A program made the translations under genes and the position numbers. The notes under the pieces are model-generated. The model saw only the letters and a program-made list of their open reading frames with translations, did not search any database and was not told the DNA's origin. Below, piece by piece: positions 32,013 through 43,363 of a DNA stretch of 64,000 nucleotides (position 1 is its first letter; every line of letters starts with the position of its first letter). The DNA is taken from the NCBI GenBank assembly GCA_036873135.1, contig JAPTYO010000009.1, positions 25,937,756-26,001,755 on the forward strand, written 5' to 3'. The DNA comes from Clarkia xantiana subsp. parviflora. Its lineage: Eukaryota; Streptophyta; Magnoliopsida; Myrtales; Onagraceae.

Positions 32013-33437
32013 CTCATTTTTACCTCTTAAAATTTATAAAAAAAAAAAACACGAATCAATCAGAGTATTTGAACTTTGAAGATCTCATTTTTATTCGGAT
32101 TCAAGGTTTACATTTCACTTCCGGCTACATTTGGAACACTTTAAAATTCTTATTGGCCTCTACAGTTAAGGTACTTTCATAATTATACGCTGCTTATGTA
32201 CATATTTTAAAATGGTAGAAACTATTTGAATAAATAAACACTATATTTATGGTCTTTGCAACAAAAAAAAAATATATACTAATTTATGGGGTTTATAAAT
32301 TAGTATATTCTTATGAAGCAGCAAATGTTTCAAACGGTTAATTAGAATATAGCTAGCTTGGATTTTAAATTTAGTAATTATCTTAGAAAATATGTAAATT
32401 ATTTACGTAACAAAACTCTGTACACGTTACTTCATTTGTTGTACTTTTATAGATGATAAAATATTTGGAATCATAATGTCGTAGAAAAATTAACCAACTA
32501 AACAATAATCTCATTTCAGTCGATAAGTGATTCCATATGTTCATGCATGTTAATTTTTATTATTATTATTTTATGTCTAAAATAAAAAATAACTATGAAC
32601 GTAAATTGTTCCTTATAGAATCTAACTATTGTGGGTTTTTATGTTAGGGGTTGGAGTCATCAAAATCATTGTTGTAGATGCTCGGGTCGTAAGTAGCAGA
32701 GTTGAAAATTTTCTAAAGGACACTAAAATTGGTAAGAATTCTCGACTGATTTATTAAAAATTTGAATTTTGTTTCCACTAAAGCATTTTAACAAAGCATG
32801 TCATTTTTTAAGCGTGTGTAAACTAAAGTGGTTGACAATGCATAATACATTTATTCTAAACTTGAATTGATTACTAAAGATAAATTCAAATATTAACTCC
32901 GTTGTTATATGGATAATAAGTTCAAATATTTACCGTTAATAATGTAAACAATGAAAACTTTAATACATTATAATAACAATTCCAAATTATAAACTCACGT
33001 CATTTCTTTAAAGGTATTATTTTTTTTATCTCCATTTAAATATTTTTGCTAATTGTACCGTATTCTAATACTTAAAGTCTTAAATATTTTATAATCAAGT
33101 TTTTTGAATGAGAAAATTTCACCACTCGGCTATTTGAGATTTTCAACTAAAGTATATTTTTCGTCAAATACAACTAAAGTATATTAACTATTGTGATAAT
33201 AATTTATTATTTATCCATTGTACTAGAAATGTAACAATCATATATTTATTGGATGAAAATTTTATTATATATAAGACATTGCAAAAAGAAATATATTATA
33301 GTTTTTAATATAGTAGCATATTAATTCGACCGTTGATAGATTCGCAAGATAAACGTAGTTGGTCAGTCATCATTTCCTTAATTTAGTTATTTTAGATTCT
33401 GTATGTGATAATTATATCTTAACTATTTATTAGAAAA
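32013..33437 (+). other. leader and probable 5' UTR intron(s) of the MULE-2 transposase
   Basis: It is A+T rich, with no coding. A candidate untranslated exon is about 32647-32689, from an acceptor-like TTATGTTAG to a donor-like GGTC|GTAAGTAG. A further acceptor-like TTTATTAG lies just before the ATG at 33438. Confidence 0.4.
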
Positions 33438-35804
33438 ATGGTGAAAATATATTTTGAGTTCAACGGAGGTGAGATGTATGTCATACAAGTTCATCAGAGC
33501 ATTACACTGGACGAAGTGAAAATGGAGGCCATGAGCATTTCGCGATGTGGAGCTCCACGAGTGGAATTGATGTGGAGGTTGAATAGCGAAGATTATGATG
33601 TTTCCGATGACTATATTTGGCGGAGGATTATGGAAATATGTGTTGAAAATGTCTTTCTCACTGTCATCCCAATGTGGGATCAGGGTACCAGTTATGGAGT
33701 CCAATGTGATTATGACGTAGACGAATCAGAGCTAGATGAATTGAATCACCTGACAAGCCATATGTCGAGTTTAAGGTTACGTGGGGGAAATCCTGATTAC
33801 GAAGGGGGAGAATGCAGCAACGTCGAGGCGTACAGTGAAGCAGCTAACACCGACCTAGTAGAAGTGCAAATAACTGAAGTTGAGCCAGAGGAGGTCGACA
33901 CCGAGGAAGAGCCTATCGACGAAGTCAACGAGGCCCGTGAAGAAGCAAACGAGTCAAACGAAGAGTATTACCAGTACCCGCCTGAATTTACCTCAGGTGA
34001 TTGGGAAAAGGGGTTTGAGAGCAATGATTGGGATCGGCATGCTTCCTCATCTTCTCATGCGGTGGAATTAGCAAAGGGGGATAGCTATGCAGATAAGAAT
34101 GCTGTTAAAGTGGCCGTCAAAGAATGGCACATTAACAATGCACGACAGTGCTGCACCCCTGAATCCAACAAAAAGTCAGTTGTCTTTGAATGCATAGACA
34201 AATCATGTTCTTGGTACCTTCGCGCATCAGTGGGGCAATTTGGATCATGGTACATCACGGTGTTAGGGCCTCCACACTCGTGTGTGAATGCTGAGCCGAT
34301 CAAGCGGCGTCGACAAATTGATTGTCAATTAATTGCCAATCATATATATCCTTACGTGTGGGAAAATGCCGGCGTTTCGATCAGCTTCTTACAACAAGTT
34401 ATGTTTGACAAATACTCAGAGAGGCCATCGTACCGCAAGGTGTGGTGCGCCAAATTCAACGTCATTGAGCGGATCTATGGAACTCACGAGAGTGCCTTCA
34501 ATAGACTTCCACAATTGTTGACAGCTATAGCGCATTACAATCCAGGCACAGTGTTCTTCGACTGGCGTTCCCAAAATGGGCAGGTGGCGACCTTCAGTAA
34601 ATGTTTTTGGGCATACGCACCTTCAATAATCGGGTTTCCACATTGTCGCCCATTGATCAGCATTGACGGCACACATCTATATGGAAAGTACAGAGGAAAG
34701 CTTCTTGTAGCTGTGGCGTATGATGCAAACAATCACATTTTTCCATTGGCGTTCACATTGTGTGACAATGAGAGCACAGAAACATGGACATGGTTTTTAA
34801 GGCGTCTGCGCGATCACGTGACGAAGGATGCACGACCAGTTTGCATTATATCAGATCGTCATAAGGGAATAATACGCGCTTTGGATGATATCTTTCCCCA
34901 ACCACATGGATTCCACAGGTATTGTGCTCGTCATGTTGCTAGCAACTTCAACACTCACTTCAAAAATAAGAAGTTGAAGGAGGTTTTTCAAGAGATGCTT
35001 TGGACTTCAAGCAAGCATAAGTGTCTTACTGAACTTCAAAAGTGGCTACAAGCGGATGATGGCAAATACAAGGGTTTCATTGAAAGAATGGGAGACATCA
35101 GCACGTGGGCGCTGTCTCATGATGGAGGTCTTCGATTCGGTAATATGACAACGAATCATTCTGAGGTTTTTAACAAAGTCCTCAAGGGCGCTAGGTCATT
35201 GCCGGTTACAGCGTTGATTGAAGGTACATTCATGAGAATGAATAAATATTGGATTGATCATACGGTAGAAGCCAGACGTGAGTTAACCGAAGGCCACATA
35301 TTTCCTGAGAAAATTAGGGCTAGGTTAAGTAAAGCAATCGAAGAATCAAGGTTCTTTACTGCTATACGGTTTGGTCACGGCGTAGTTTTTCGCGTTTCGA
35401 CTCGTGACGGTCAACCATATGTAGTAAACCTTGATGATAAGGAGTGTGAATGCGGCGAGTGGAGGTTGTTCGGAAGCCCATGCAAACACGCCATATGTGC
35501 AATTACACAGGTTCATGCAAGCGTCTTTTCATACATTGACAGTCAATTCAAGATAGAAAACATTATTAAGGCGTATGAACATGCATTTCAACCTTTACGT
35601 CAAGAGCATAATTGGCCAGTGTGGGACGGTCCAACCGTGATTGTTCATCCTCATATGCTTATTTCACCAAGGGGGAGAAAAAAGGTGAGAATTACCAACG
35701 AGATGGACACTAGCCAACCGTCTCGCCAACCGTCCAAGGTGAATAGATGCGGTAAATGTGGTCAGGAAGGTCATAACAGAAGAAGTTGCAAATCCACTAG
35801 TTGA
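33438..35804 (+). CDS. MURA-type Mutator transposase, intact (788 aa)
   Basis: It is an uninterrupted frame expected to bind the TIRs and cut and paste the element. Residues 1-85 form a beta-rich N-terminal domain shared with MULE-1, followed by an acidic linker to about 200. The MuDR-type DNA-binding region with cysteine pairs is at about 210-280 (KEWHINNARQCCTP). The MULE DDE catalytic core has D410 in SIDGTHLYGKY, D473 in ISDRHKG and probably E576 in NHSEVFN. A SWIM zinc finger follows (C670-x-C672, C682-x-H684), then a CCHC knuckle at the extreme C-terminus (C771, C774, H779, C784). All expected domains are present in order. It converges with the PMD gene, about 820 bp apart. The ATG at 33438 follows an acceptor-like site. 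Confidence 0.95.
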   Translation: MVKIYFEFNGGEMYVIQVHQSITLDEVKMEAMSISRCGAPRVELMWRLNSEDYDVSDDYIWRRIMEICVENVFLTVIPMWDQGTSYGVQCDYDVDESELDELNHLTSHMSSLRLRGGNPDYEGGECSNVEAYSEAANTDLVEVQITEVEPEEVDTEEEPIDEVNEAREEANESNEEYYQYPPEFTSGDWEKGFESNDWDRHASSSSHAVELAKGDSYADKNAVKVAVKEWHINNARQCCTPESNKKSVVFECIDKSCSWYLRASVGQFGSWYITVLGPPHSCVNAEPIKRRRQIDCQLIANHIYPYVWENAGVSISFLQQVMFDKYSERPSYRKVWCAKFNVIERIYGTHESAFNRLPQLLTAIAHYNPGTVFFDWRSQNGQVATFSKCFWAYAPSIIGFPHCRPLISIDGTHLYGKYRGKLLVAVAYDANNHIFPLAFTLCDNESTETWTWFLRRLRDHVTKDARPVCIISDRHKGIIRALDDIFPQPHGFHRYCARHVASNFNTHFKNKKLKEVFQEMLWTSSKHKCLTELQKWLQADDGKYKGFIERMGDISTWALSHDGGLRFGNMTTNHSEVFNKVLKGARSLPVTALIEGTFMRMNKYWIDHTVEARRELTEGHIFPEKIRARLSKAIEESRFFTAIRFGHGVVFRVSTRDGQPYVVNLDDKECECGEWRLFGSPCKHAICAITQVHASVFSYIDSQFKIENIIKAYEHAFQPLRQEHNWPVWDGPTVIVHPHMLISPRGRKKVRITNEMDTSQPSRQPSKVNRCGKCGQEGHNRRSCKSTS

Positions 35805-35907
35805 TATTTAATAATTTCATTATGATGTACCTGTATTTTGTTTGTTTGTTTTTCTTTAATGTATTTCGATATTGTTGGGTTAATGTATTGACAGTTATCT
35901 ATACTGT

Positions 35908-36487
35908 CGTACGTCAAAACGACCATTAATGTCCGAACTTTCTCGGAGGATTGTCGTTTATCTACAACTCCAAATACAATGAAACTTAAAACATATTTCT
36001 TTTATTACTTGAAAAAAAATCTGTAATTTTTTAAATTTTTTTGGAGAATTTCGAAATTTATGGTTTTTCAACACCGAATGGGCTACGACCCCCCTAAAAC
36101 GAAGTTTTCAGACCAATTATCGATTTTTACATGAAATTCAAAAAAATCTTAAGAATTTACTATGACTTCTTACTTATTAGGGAAATCCATTGCCGCAAAC
36201 GGTGACAAATTTGGAGTCTTGTAGAATATATATAAATCATTCATACGTACGCCAAAACGACCATTAATGTCCGAACTTTCTCGGAAGATTGTCGTTTATC
36301 TACAACTCCAAATACAATGAAACTTAAAACATATTTCTTTTATTACTTGAATAAAAATCTGTAATTTTTTATATTTTTTTGGAGAATTTTGAAATTTATG
36401 GTTTTTCAACACCGAATGGGCTACGACCCCCCTAAAACGAAGTTTTCAGACCAATTATCGATTTTTACATGAAATTCAAAAAAATCT
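35908..36487. repeat. two direct copies of a 242-bp block between the convergent genes
   Basis: Copies at 35908-36149 and 36246-36487 start CGTACGYCAAAACGACC and share ACACCGAATGGGCTACGACC. They differ at only a few bases, so the duplication is recent. They occupy the shared 3' intergenic space of the two MULE-2 genes. Confidence 0.9.
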
Positions 36488-36624
36488 AAACATACGCAAG
36501 TAAAAATACGCAAGTTACACAAATGCAATTGAAAATACGCAAGTAAAAATACGCAAGTTTCAATTAAACATCAACATCAACCAACTACATGGCAAAAGAA
36601 AAAAAAAACACCAAACAACAACGG

Positions 36625-39600
36625 TTAACCTCTCCCGCTCCCTCGCACGTTTCTAGACCAGTCTACATTGTCGTAAAACGACTGTTGAGTAGGTTGAGTG
36701 AACGGTGGAGGCTGAGTTACGTGTTCATTCAATGAAGTCTGGGTCAGTATGTCATGAGGTGGAGCCTGACCACCCGGTCTATACGACGATTGATGAAAAC
36801 CCTGTTCATACGACGGTTGATTACTACTTGATCCATACATCGGCAGAGGACCACCCAGGCCATACGACGGATGTCCATACGACGGAGGTCCATACGACGG
36901 AGGTCCATGTGGATGTCCATAAGATGGAGGTGCATAAGACGACACCCCTACATGCTGGCCAATGGGTGGTTGCTGCTGTTGAGGCTCGTCATCGTCAGGT
37001 GACAGCTCCGCACTCATCAATCGCTCAAACCGGGTATCGTCACCAGTCTGTATGTACAGGCTACGGATTTCGTCTGTTATGCACTCAATATGTTTTTTCA
37101 TATGGGGTGGCACTACAGGCTCTAATTTCCTTGACTTCATCAATATTGTATCCAGACCACGCAACTGACAACATAATCATATTTAGAATGATTGAATGAC
37201 TAACTTATAATTACATCTCAAATATACTAATAAACGTCATGTAACAAATACTTACCATCAGAACTTCGTTGTTTCCACTAGCTTGAAAATAGGCATGTGG
37301 TGCTGCCTCTTCCTCTTCCTCTTCCGCTTCAGAGTCTCCAGAATTATTATATCCAACCATCGTGACAGTACGTTGAGCATACCATCTCAGGTAGTCCCAA
37401 TCAGACACGCCAATGGGCACATGCTGCAGCAAATGATTGTGGCGGTTGTTCCACTTCTGGATGTGTACATTGTGCTCAACGTACCAAGGGATGGTAGGGT
37501 CCTTCTTCCATTCATCGCACCTGTGGAGAGCACTCCATTCATTGACGTCTTGCAATTGTTCTGGGGGGATTGGTTGTGGTAACCCAAATTGTCTGTACAC
37601 CCTCTCGGGAAGTTGATACTCCACGCAGTTGAAATGGATAAGGGGTAGACGAATTTTTGCCAAATCCCAACCGTTCAAGCAAATTGGTGGCACAATGGCC
37701 TGCAAATCTTGTGTCCACGGGTCCCAGGTAATCTGAAAAATAATATTATGACACTAAATAAATTAACAACAATAAATATCCAGAGAAAAAAATAGTAATT
37801 ATTTTTTACTGCTGTATCTCTCATTGGCTTTTGTGCATCCCGGTAATAGTAATGATTGTGAGCGACAACTGCCACTCTACCGGTCTTCGAAGATCTCCAA
37901 TGGCAGCCGACTGATTTGCCATGTGTGCGAAGCTGCAACCGCTCTGGTCTTCCAATCCCGATATGCTCCCAGCACCACACCTACCATAACAAAAAAATAA
38001 AATAATAAACAATACAGTACGTAGGGCAATTTACAGTGCATAAGGCAAAAATAAACTAAAATCTTAAACAAATTTTTTTTACCTGTAGAAGCACACCACA
38101 ACCTTGTACTCTCGTCATGCTTTTTTTACTAGCCCACCTGCAGAGCCCCCTAAACAAGTAGCTCAAGACAGCCGAACCCCAGCTGAATTGAGGTATTTCT
38201 TCAAAATCACGTAGTAAGTATAAGTACTCTAATGGGACAACCCCTCCACTGGTGTTGGAGAACAGACACTGGCCTAGGAGGATCAATATATACGCTCTAG
38301 CTCTTCGCTGAGCCTCCAAGTCATCAGGTAGCCAATCCTCGTCATCCTCTGATTTCTTAAAGTGCGTCTTCAACGGGAGTAGTTTTATCTCAGTTCCCCC
38401 TACCCTCCCAAATGTGTTTGTTAATTCTATACCTAATAGGTCCCTAAATATGGTATACTTATTCGTCTTTAACTGGTCAAAAGGAATCTCACTCCGGTAG
38501 TAATCGGTTACGGGCTTACCATCGACGGGTAATCCCAGAATCATCGCGACATCTTTAAGAGTGATAGTCATTTCACCTTGGGGAAGGTGAAATGTGTGAG
38601 TCTCAGGCCGCCAACGCTCTACTAAAGCATGCATGAGGCGTAAATCTACCTCAACACGGGATGTCTCTCCGGCATTCAAAAAACCAGCCAGGGCGACGTA
38701 GCGTTTGGTTCTACGGTCAATATCATACATGTTTCCATTTCTCATTTTCATGTCCTTGGAGTTTGGATTGTTTACCTAGCAACATAAAAATTCACATAAA
38801 CGATTTTTTTGCATAAAAACATTATTTAACACTGTAATATATAAAAATGTATTGTATATGTAATTAACAGTATAACAACGTAATTCACACCCCTACAGTT
38901 TAACAATAAATAACCAATCTACAATTTTAAAATTTTATATATTAATTAAAAACTAGTTAATATATAAATTGCAATAAATTTTTAAAATTTACTTTACCTA
39001 TTGTTCGTTTTTTAACTAAATTTAAAAAATAGTGGCATGAGCATAGTGTAATTGTTTTTATATAATCCATTGTATAAATATTTCATTCGCTATAAAAAAA
39101 AAGGTTATTTGTTAATAATTATAAAATAAAAAATGTAAATATGCCCACTTATAATTTTAATCAATATATATATATTAAAAATAAATATGCCTACTTATAA
39201 TTTCATACATTTTTTTTTGTAACGGAAATTTTATACATGAGTATGATGTTTGTTAATGCTCTTCAACTTATTTTATTATACAAAGGTATATTGTTATTAT
39301 AGTGGTGGTGCGAGTTGAAATAATATTATAAAAATAAGTAAATGCAATCAACTATGTAGTATTTATAGATATAATAAATATTAGCTTTTATTATGTGAAA
39401 GAAAAAAACGGACAAAAAAATAAAACGATCTTCAATATGCAATGTGAGTGTTTGGATAATTTCTAACTACTTACATTTATCTACATGTAAATGACACATC
39501 ATTTATGCGAAATTAAAGTTGATATGGACCAATATAATTACTCCATTTTGACATGTAACCTATATATTTTATTACTTGTCAAAAAATTATAACACATTTC

Positions 39601-39834
39601 AAGATTATATTAGATATAGATAATTACATTATAAAAAACGTAATACATTATAGATTTAGCAATTTGACAATCTATATATAAATAACATGTACATTTAAAG
39701 ATTACCGTATCTTTGGCAGCATCCTGGGACCTATGACGTGCTTGATCAAAAAGCAGTACAGGATTTATTGGCTCTTTTCCGGATCTTCTTCTACCGCCAC
39801 GACCTCTACGTGCACTACCTTCACCGCTTTCCAT
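36625..39834 (-). CDS. plant mobile domain (PMD) protein of MULE-2, spliced, 669 aa
   Basis: Five exons join in frame on the minus strand: 39834-39706, 38775-38083, 37980-37810, 37732-37256 and 37164-36625. All introns are GT-AG (for example GATACG|GTAATC, CTACAG|GTAAAA and GTCAG|TTGCGT). Residues 1-43 are Arg/Gly rich (MESGEGSARRGRGGRRRSGK). The PMD core follows, with the hallmark THTFHLPQGEMTITLKDV and LGLPVDGKPVTDYYR, then RRARAYILILLGQCLF and FSWGSAVLSYLFRGLC. After an acidic EEEEEE stretch, the C-terminus is a Pro/Tyr/Gly low-complexity tail (PPSYGHP repeats). PMD proteins include nuclear factors of the MAIN/MAIL1 group in Arabidopsis, and the domain is also known from transposons. Its job in transposition is unknown. 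It holds the position of mudrB in MuDR but shows no resemblance to MURB that I can see. Confidence 0.88.
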
Positions 39835-39925
39835 CGAAAATGAGCAAGATTTGATGTAGAATGAAAATTTTCAAAATCAAAGGAGAGAATTAAAATATAG
39901 CTTGGCTTGATGCAATGCTTGGCTT

Positions 39926-39955
39926 GCTTGCTATATAGCAGCCCTTATATAGCAG
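39926..39955 (-). promoter_or_regulatory. PMD gene promoter: paired TATA boxes
   Basis: The minus strand reads GCTGCTATATAAGGGCTGCTATATAGC, two TATA boxes in direct repeats of GCTGCTATATA. It lies about 95-120 nt upstream of the ATG at 39834, inside the right TIR boundary. Confidence 0.6.
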
Positions 39956-40008
39956 CATGCTTACTCAGTGTAAAAAAAAAAAAAAAAAAAATTTAACTCT
40001 CCTGCTTC

Positions 40009-40254
40009 CGTGACTGCTGAGGGAAAGATTCCCTCAGCAGTCACGCCGCTCCGCTCTTTGAAAGAGCGGAGCGACGTGGCAGGGAACAGCGTTCCCTGTG
40101 AACACTGTTCCCTGCTGCTCCGCTCTTTGGGAGAGCGGAGCACAGTGTTCGGGGCACTTTGAAAGTGCCCCGAACCCCATTTTGGTATTTTCACCAAAAT
40201 GTTTCACATTTTGGTTTTTTGAATCTATTACATCCCCATTTAGGTAAAAAATTC
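40009..40254 (-). repeat. MULE-2 right TIR: string of six perfect hairpins
   Basis: Hairpins (arm length): 40009-40045 (17), 40047-40073 (13, one-base centre), 40080-40098 (8), 40117-40141 (10), 40148-40174 (13), 40194-40214 (9). The three outer ones match the left TIR, and the inner ones are unique to this side. A run of 20 A lies just inside, at 39972-39991. Confidence 0.92.
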
Positions 40255-40263
40255 AGCATTTCA

Positions 40264-42559
40264 CCCTGCCGCACTAACCAAGTTTTCCTTTATTCTATCA
40301 TCAACGCAAATGTTTGGATCGAAAGTTGCTTTTCGGGCTCTAATAATTAAAATGACAAATTTTAGGCTTTCGACAGTACGAAGGCCCATTTGAAAGCCTA
40401 ACTCAGCAAATGAAGTAGTAGGCCCATCACAAAAGAACTTAGCCCTGCCATTTACAAATGATGGTACACAAATCAGCCTAAATGATACTACTTACAAATA
40501 GCCTTCCATATAAAGTTATATATAATCTGAAAATAAAATGGTTTGGCTAAAGTGTAAACCGACTGCATTTGCAGTCGAATTTGCAATTGTTAGATTATGA
40601 GAAAAAAATATCAAAACTCAAAAAAAATAAACTTAAATAGATCTTAGCCGTTGTAGTTGTCCAAATTATGATGAGCAAGATTTAACGGCTGAAAATTCAA
40701 ACGCATTTACCTTTACTGTATTATTTTAAACAATCCAAAGCAAAATTGTGATAATGATAATGATAGAGCAACCTTACAAGGTAATATGAGGTTTTTCCCT
40801 AAATTAATAACAACCTGTCCAACTATTTTTCTATCTTGGAAATGCCCTGAAGTTATCATACAACAAATAAAGTTCACAGATTAGAACTAAGCTTGGTCAA
40901 AATCTAACAAATTTCTTCAATCAGCATATGGATAGTGGATCAATATACATGAATAATACAAAATATAATACGTTATATATATATGATATATCGAATAAAT
41001 TAAATGTTTGTGGCAAAATCACTAGATAGAGAGTTTTGTAGCATGAAAATTATATCATGTTATTGTTAAGGAGGATACCATATTTGTGCAACTGATTTAG
41101 AGATAAAGGAGAGTACAAAATTATAAAAACCAAAAACCTCAAGAAAGGGGTTTGTGCCAATTATGCGAACAAAAATGATATAAATTCCGATTGTGGGCCT
41201 CCGATAAATTCCAAATGCGGGAATTTGAATATGCCCCAAAAGTTGAGATAAATTACAAGCAATGACACCGTGTCTATTTCGGAATGTATCAGACCTTGCA
41301 AATTGGAATTTCTATAAACTCTCTTATGCAAAATCCATTGAGATCAAGCAAGAAAACTTTTGACTGGGCTTAAAAAATGGCGACAACAAACAAAGTTGAA
41401 ATAGCAGATGTTAGATCAGATACATTGAGTTATGCGTAATAGAAGCCAAAATCTGATTAGTTTTATTTATTTTAAATTTTAATTCATTCACCCACCTAAT
41501 CTAACAGTTCACAGCTTCAACTGAATTTTAGTCGATTGTCATTTAAGTTCAAAAGCAATTAGGCACGGATACATTTCCCCTTGTGTCGGTATATGATGGA
41601 AATATCGAAATTGTTATTATTTTTTACCAGAAACTGCCAATCTCCAGCTATACCATTTGAATAAAGTCTGGTATGGAAACCTGGTGATCTTTTTTAAATT
41701 GGGTTCTCCATTATTGTGTCTAGACAATGAGTGATGACAAATGCAAAAATATTATATATATATATACATGTTACTTTATTATTATACGTGCATCTTTTAT
41801 AAAGAAAAGGTTATTTTTAACTAAACCCTAGCTAATTGGTAGTTAGTGAATTTAAATTGTTAAGTAAACCCTATATGTAGGGTACCAATAACATGCATTT
41901 ACACTAGGGATCTGAAACACAGCCATAATACAAATAAGAACTACTTCACTTTTAATAATATATATATGGAAAATAATAGGTTGTTAGAGAAAAAATTTCA
42001 TGACCAATATTTTATTTTTTATGAGTTGATTTGGTTGCAAGTGGAAATTAGTATAAGCATAAATCAAACATGCTATAAAGTATAAATAGAGACAGAATTA
42101 CGACGAGGAGGGTGATTTCTATCTCAACTTTTTATTTTGTGTAAATTTTATTTAAAAAATTGTAATTATTATTAATTTGGCCCATTAATTTTTACAAAGT
42201 TTATCTCCCTGAATTATTTTTTTATAATAATTATTTAGTCTAAGTCAATTATCATTCCTGATAGTTCTAATTAAAAAAAATATTACACTATACTTGGGCA
42301 GCAATATTCATCTGCATGCCCCCCAATAGGAGTACTAGCATGCATCTGGGTGACATGTGATTCAATGTGAATTGGGCAAAACCCAACCAATCATATGTAC
42401 CATTATGTAATTAATTAATTAATTGTACACGTGTTGGGAAATCACCGTCCTCATTCGTCGACACGTTCACTATATTACCTTTTAAAGTTTCGTGCGGTTA
42501 CTCGATTATTTTTTACCCACCCACAAATACCGGCCATCATGTAAATATATAATATATAT
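40264..42559. other. A+T-rich intergenic DNA
   Basis: No gene or element boundary was recognised in 2.3 kb. It has short (TA)n runs near 40976 and 41756. The right flank of MULE-2 begins AGCATTTCACCCTGCC. Confidence 0.55.
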
Positions 42560-42564
42560 ATAGG

Positions 42565-43309
42565 TGATGGGTTCCGATGTAATCGTAAGTCTCGTTAACA
42601 GCCAATGGACGGCGAGTAGGTCCAGTGGGCCACGTGAAAGGCCTGGGAGGCCTAGAGGTCCAGTACGAAGGGTCCCGACTTTAGCAGTCCCGATATATGA
42701 GCTGAATGCTCCCGACAAAGAAGCCTCTGAGCAGGCCCCGATATGCCTTAGTAAAGGCCCCGATAATAAAGCCCCGTGGAGGCTGGACCTGTCTCGTAAG
42801 ACAAAGGGTCCTGGGTGGTCACCTAGAATGAGATAACTCTGGAGTCCCCGATATGAATTGGGACTTGTGATCAGAGGATAAGACCGAGAAACCCGCCTAC
42901 TAGATAGAGTAGTGGGGAGACGGTTGAGATATAGATAACCTCCCCCGAGATACGCAGGGCGTGCCTGAGATACGCGGAGTATGGGTGAGATACGCGGAGC
43001 GTAGGGTGAGATATACAGAATCCCGAACGAGATATACGGAATCATGGGTAAAACTGCCAGGCGCAGTCTCAGGTAACTGAGTAACTTCCCCTCCTATATA
43101 AAGGAGGAAGTTACCTCAGAAAACAGACTCTCATTCTCTAATACGAACTTAGATTACTGCACACCACCACGTTGATCATATACGCATTTAGGCATCGGAG
43201 AGGGATTCTGGGTCACCACCCAGGTCATCCCCTTTTGCAGGATTACGCGGAGCCCAGGAGTTCAAGCTTTCCGTCAAGAACGTAACGGAGCTTCGCCCGT
43301 GATCCAACA
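42565..43309 (+). repeat. Tat element 5' LTR
   Basis: It starts TGATGGGTTCCGATG and ends GTGATCCAACA. A U3 block of five 20-21-bp repeats (GAGATACGCGGAG-type) at 42947-43048 precedes the TATA box CCTATATAAAGG near 43092. That TATA box lies in a larger inverted repeat, GTAACTTCC...GGAAGTTAC. Confidence 0.94.
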
Positions 43310-43310
43310 T

Positions 43311-43326
43311 TGGCGCCGTCTGTGGG
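43311..43326 (+). other. primer binding site of the Tat element
   Basis: TGGCGCCGTCTGTGGG starts one base after the 5' LTR. This site is typical of Tat-type gypsy elements. Confidence 0.88.
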
Positions 43327-43363
43327 AAACTAACAAAAAGCCAAAATAGTTTCTACCAGATCA

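Larger units (their letters stand above)
31688..40254. mobile_element. MULE-2: complete Mutator element with transposase and PMD gene
   Basis: It is 8567 bp. Both ends read GAATTTTTTACCTAAATGGG inward, and the TIRs stay nearly identical for about 135 bp. The flanks are the perfect 9-bp TSD AGCATTTCA (31679-31687 and 40255-40263). It holds two convergent genes with intact frames: the transposase (plus strand) and a five-exon PMD gene (minus strand). Clean TIRs, an intact transposase and an exact TSD make it a candidate autonomous element. The convergent two-gene layout parallels maize MuDR. Confidence 0.94.

Noticed and set aside
42506..43045. Minus-strand frame of 179 codons in the Tat LTR, repeated at 53290
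   Set aside because: It lies in the LTR in antisense, appears in both LTRs only because they are copies, and has no recognisable domain.
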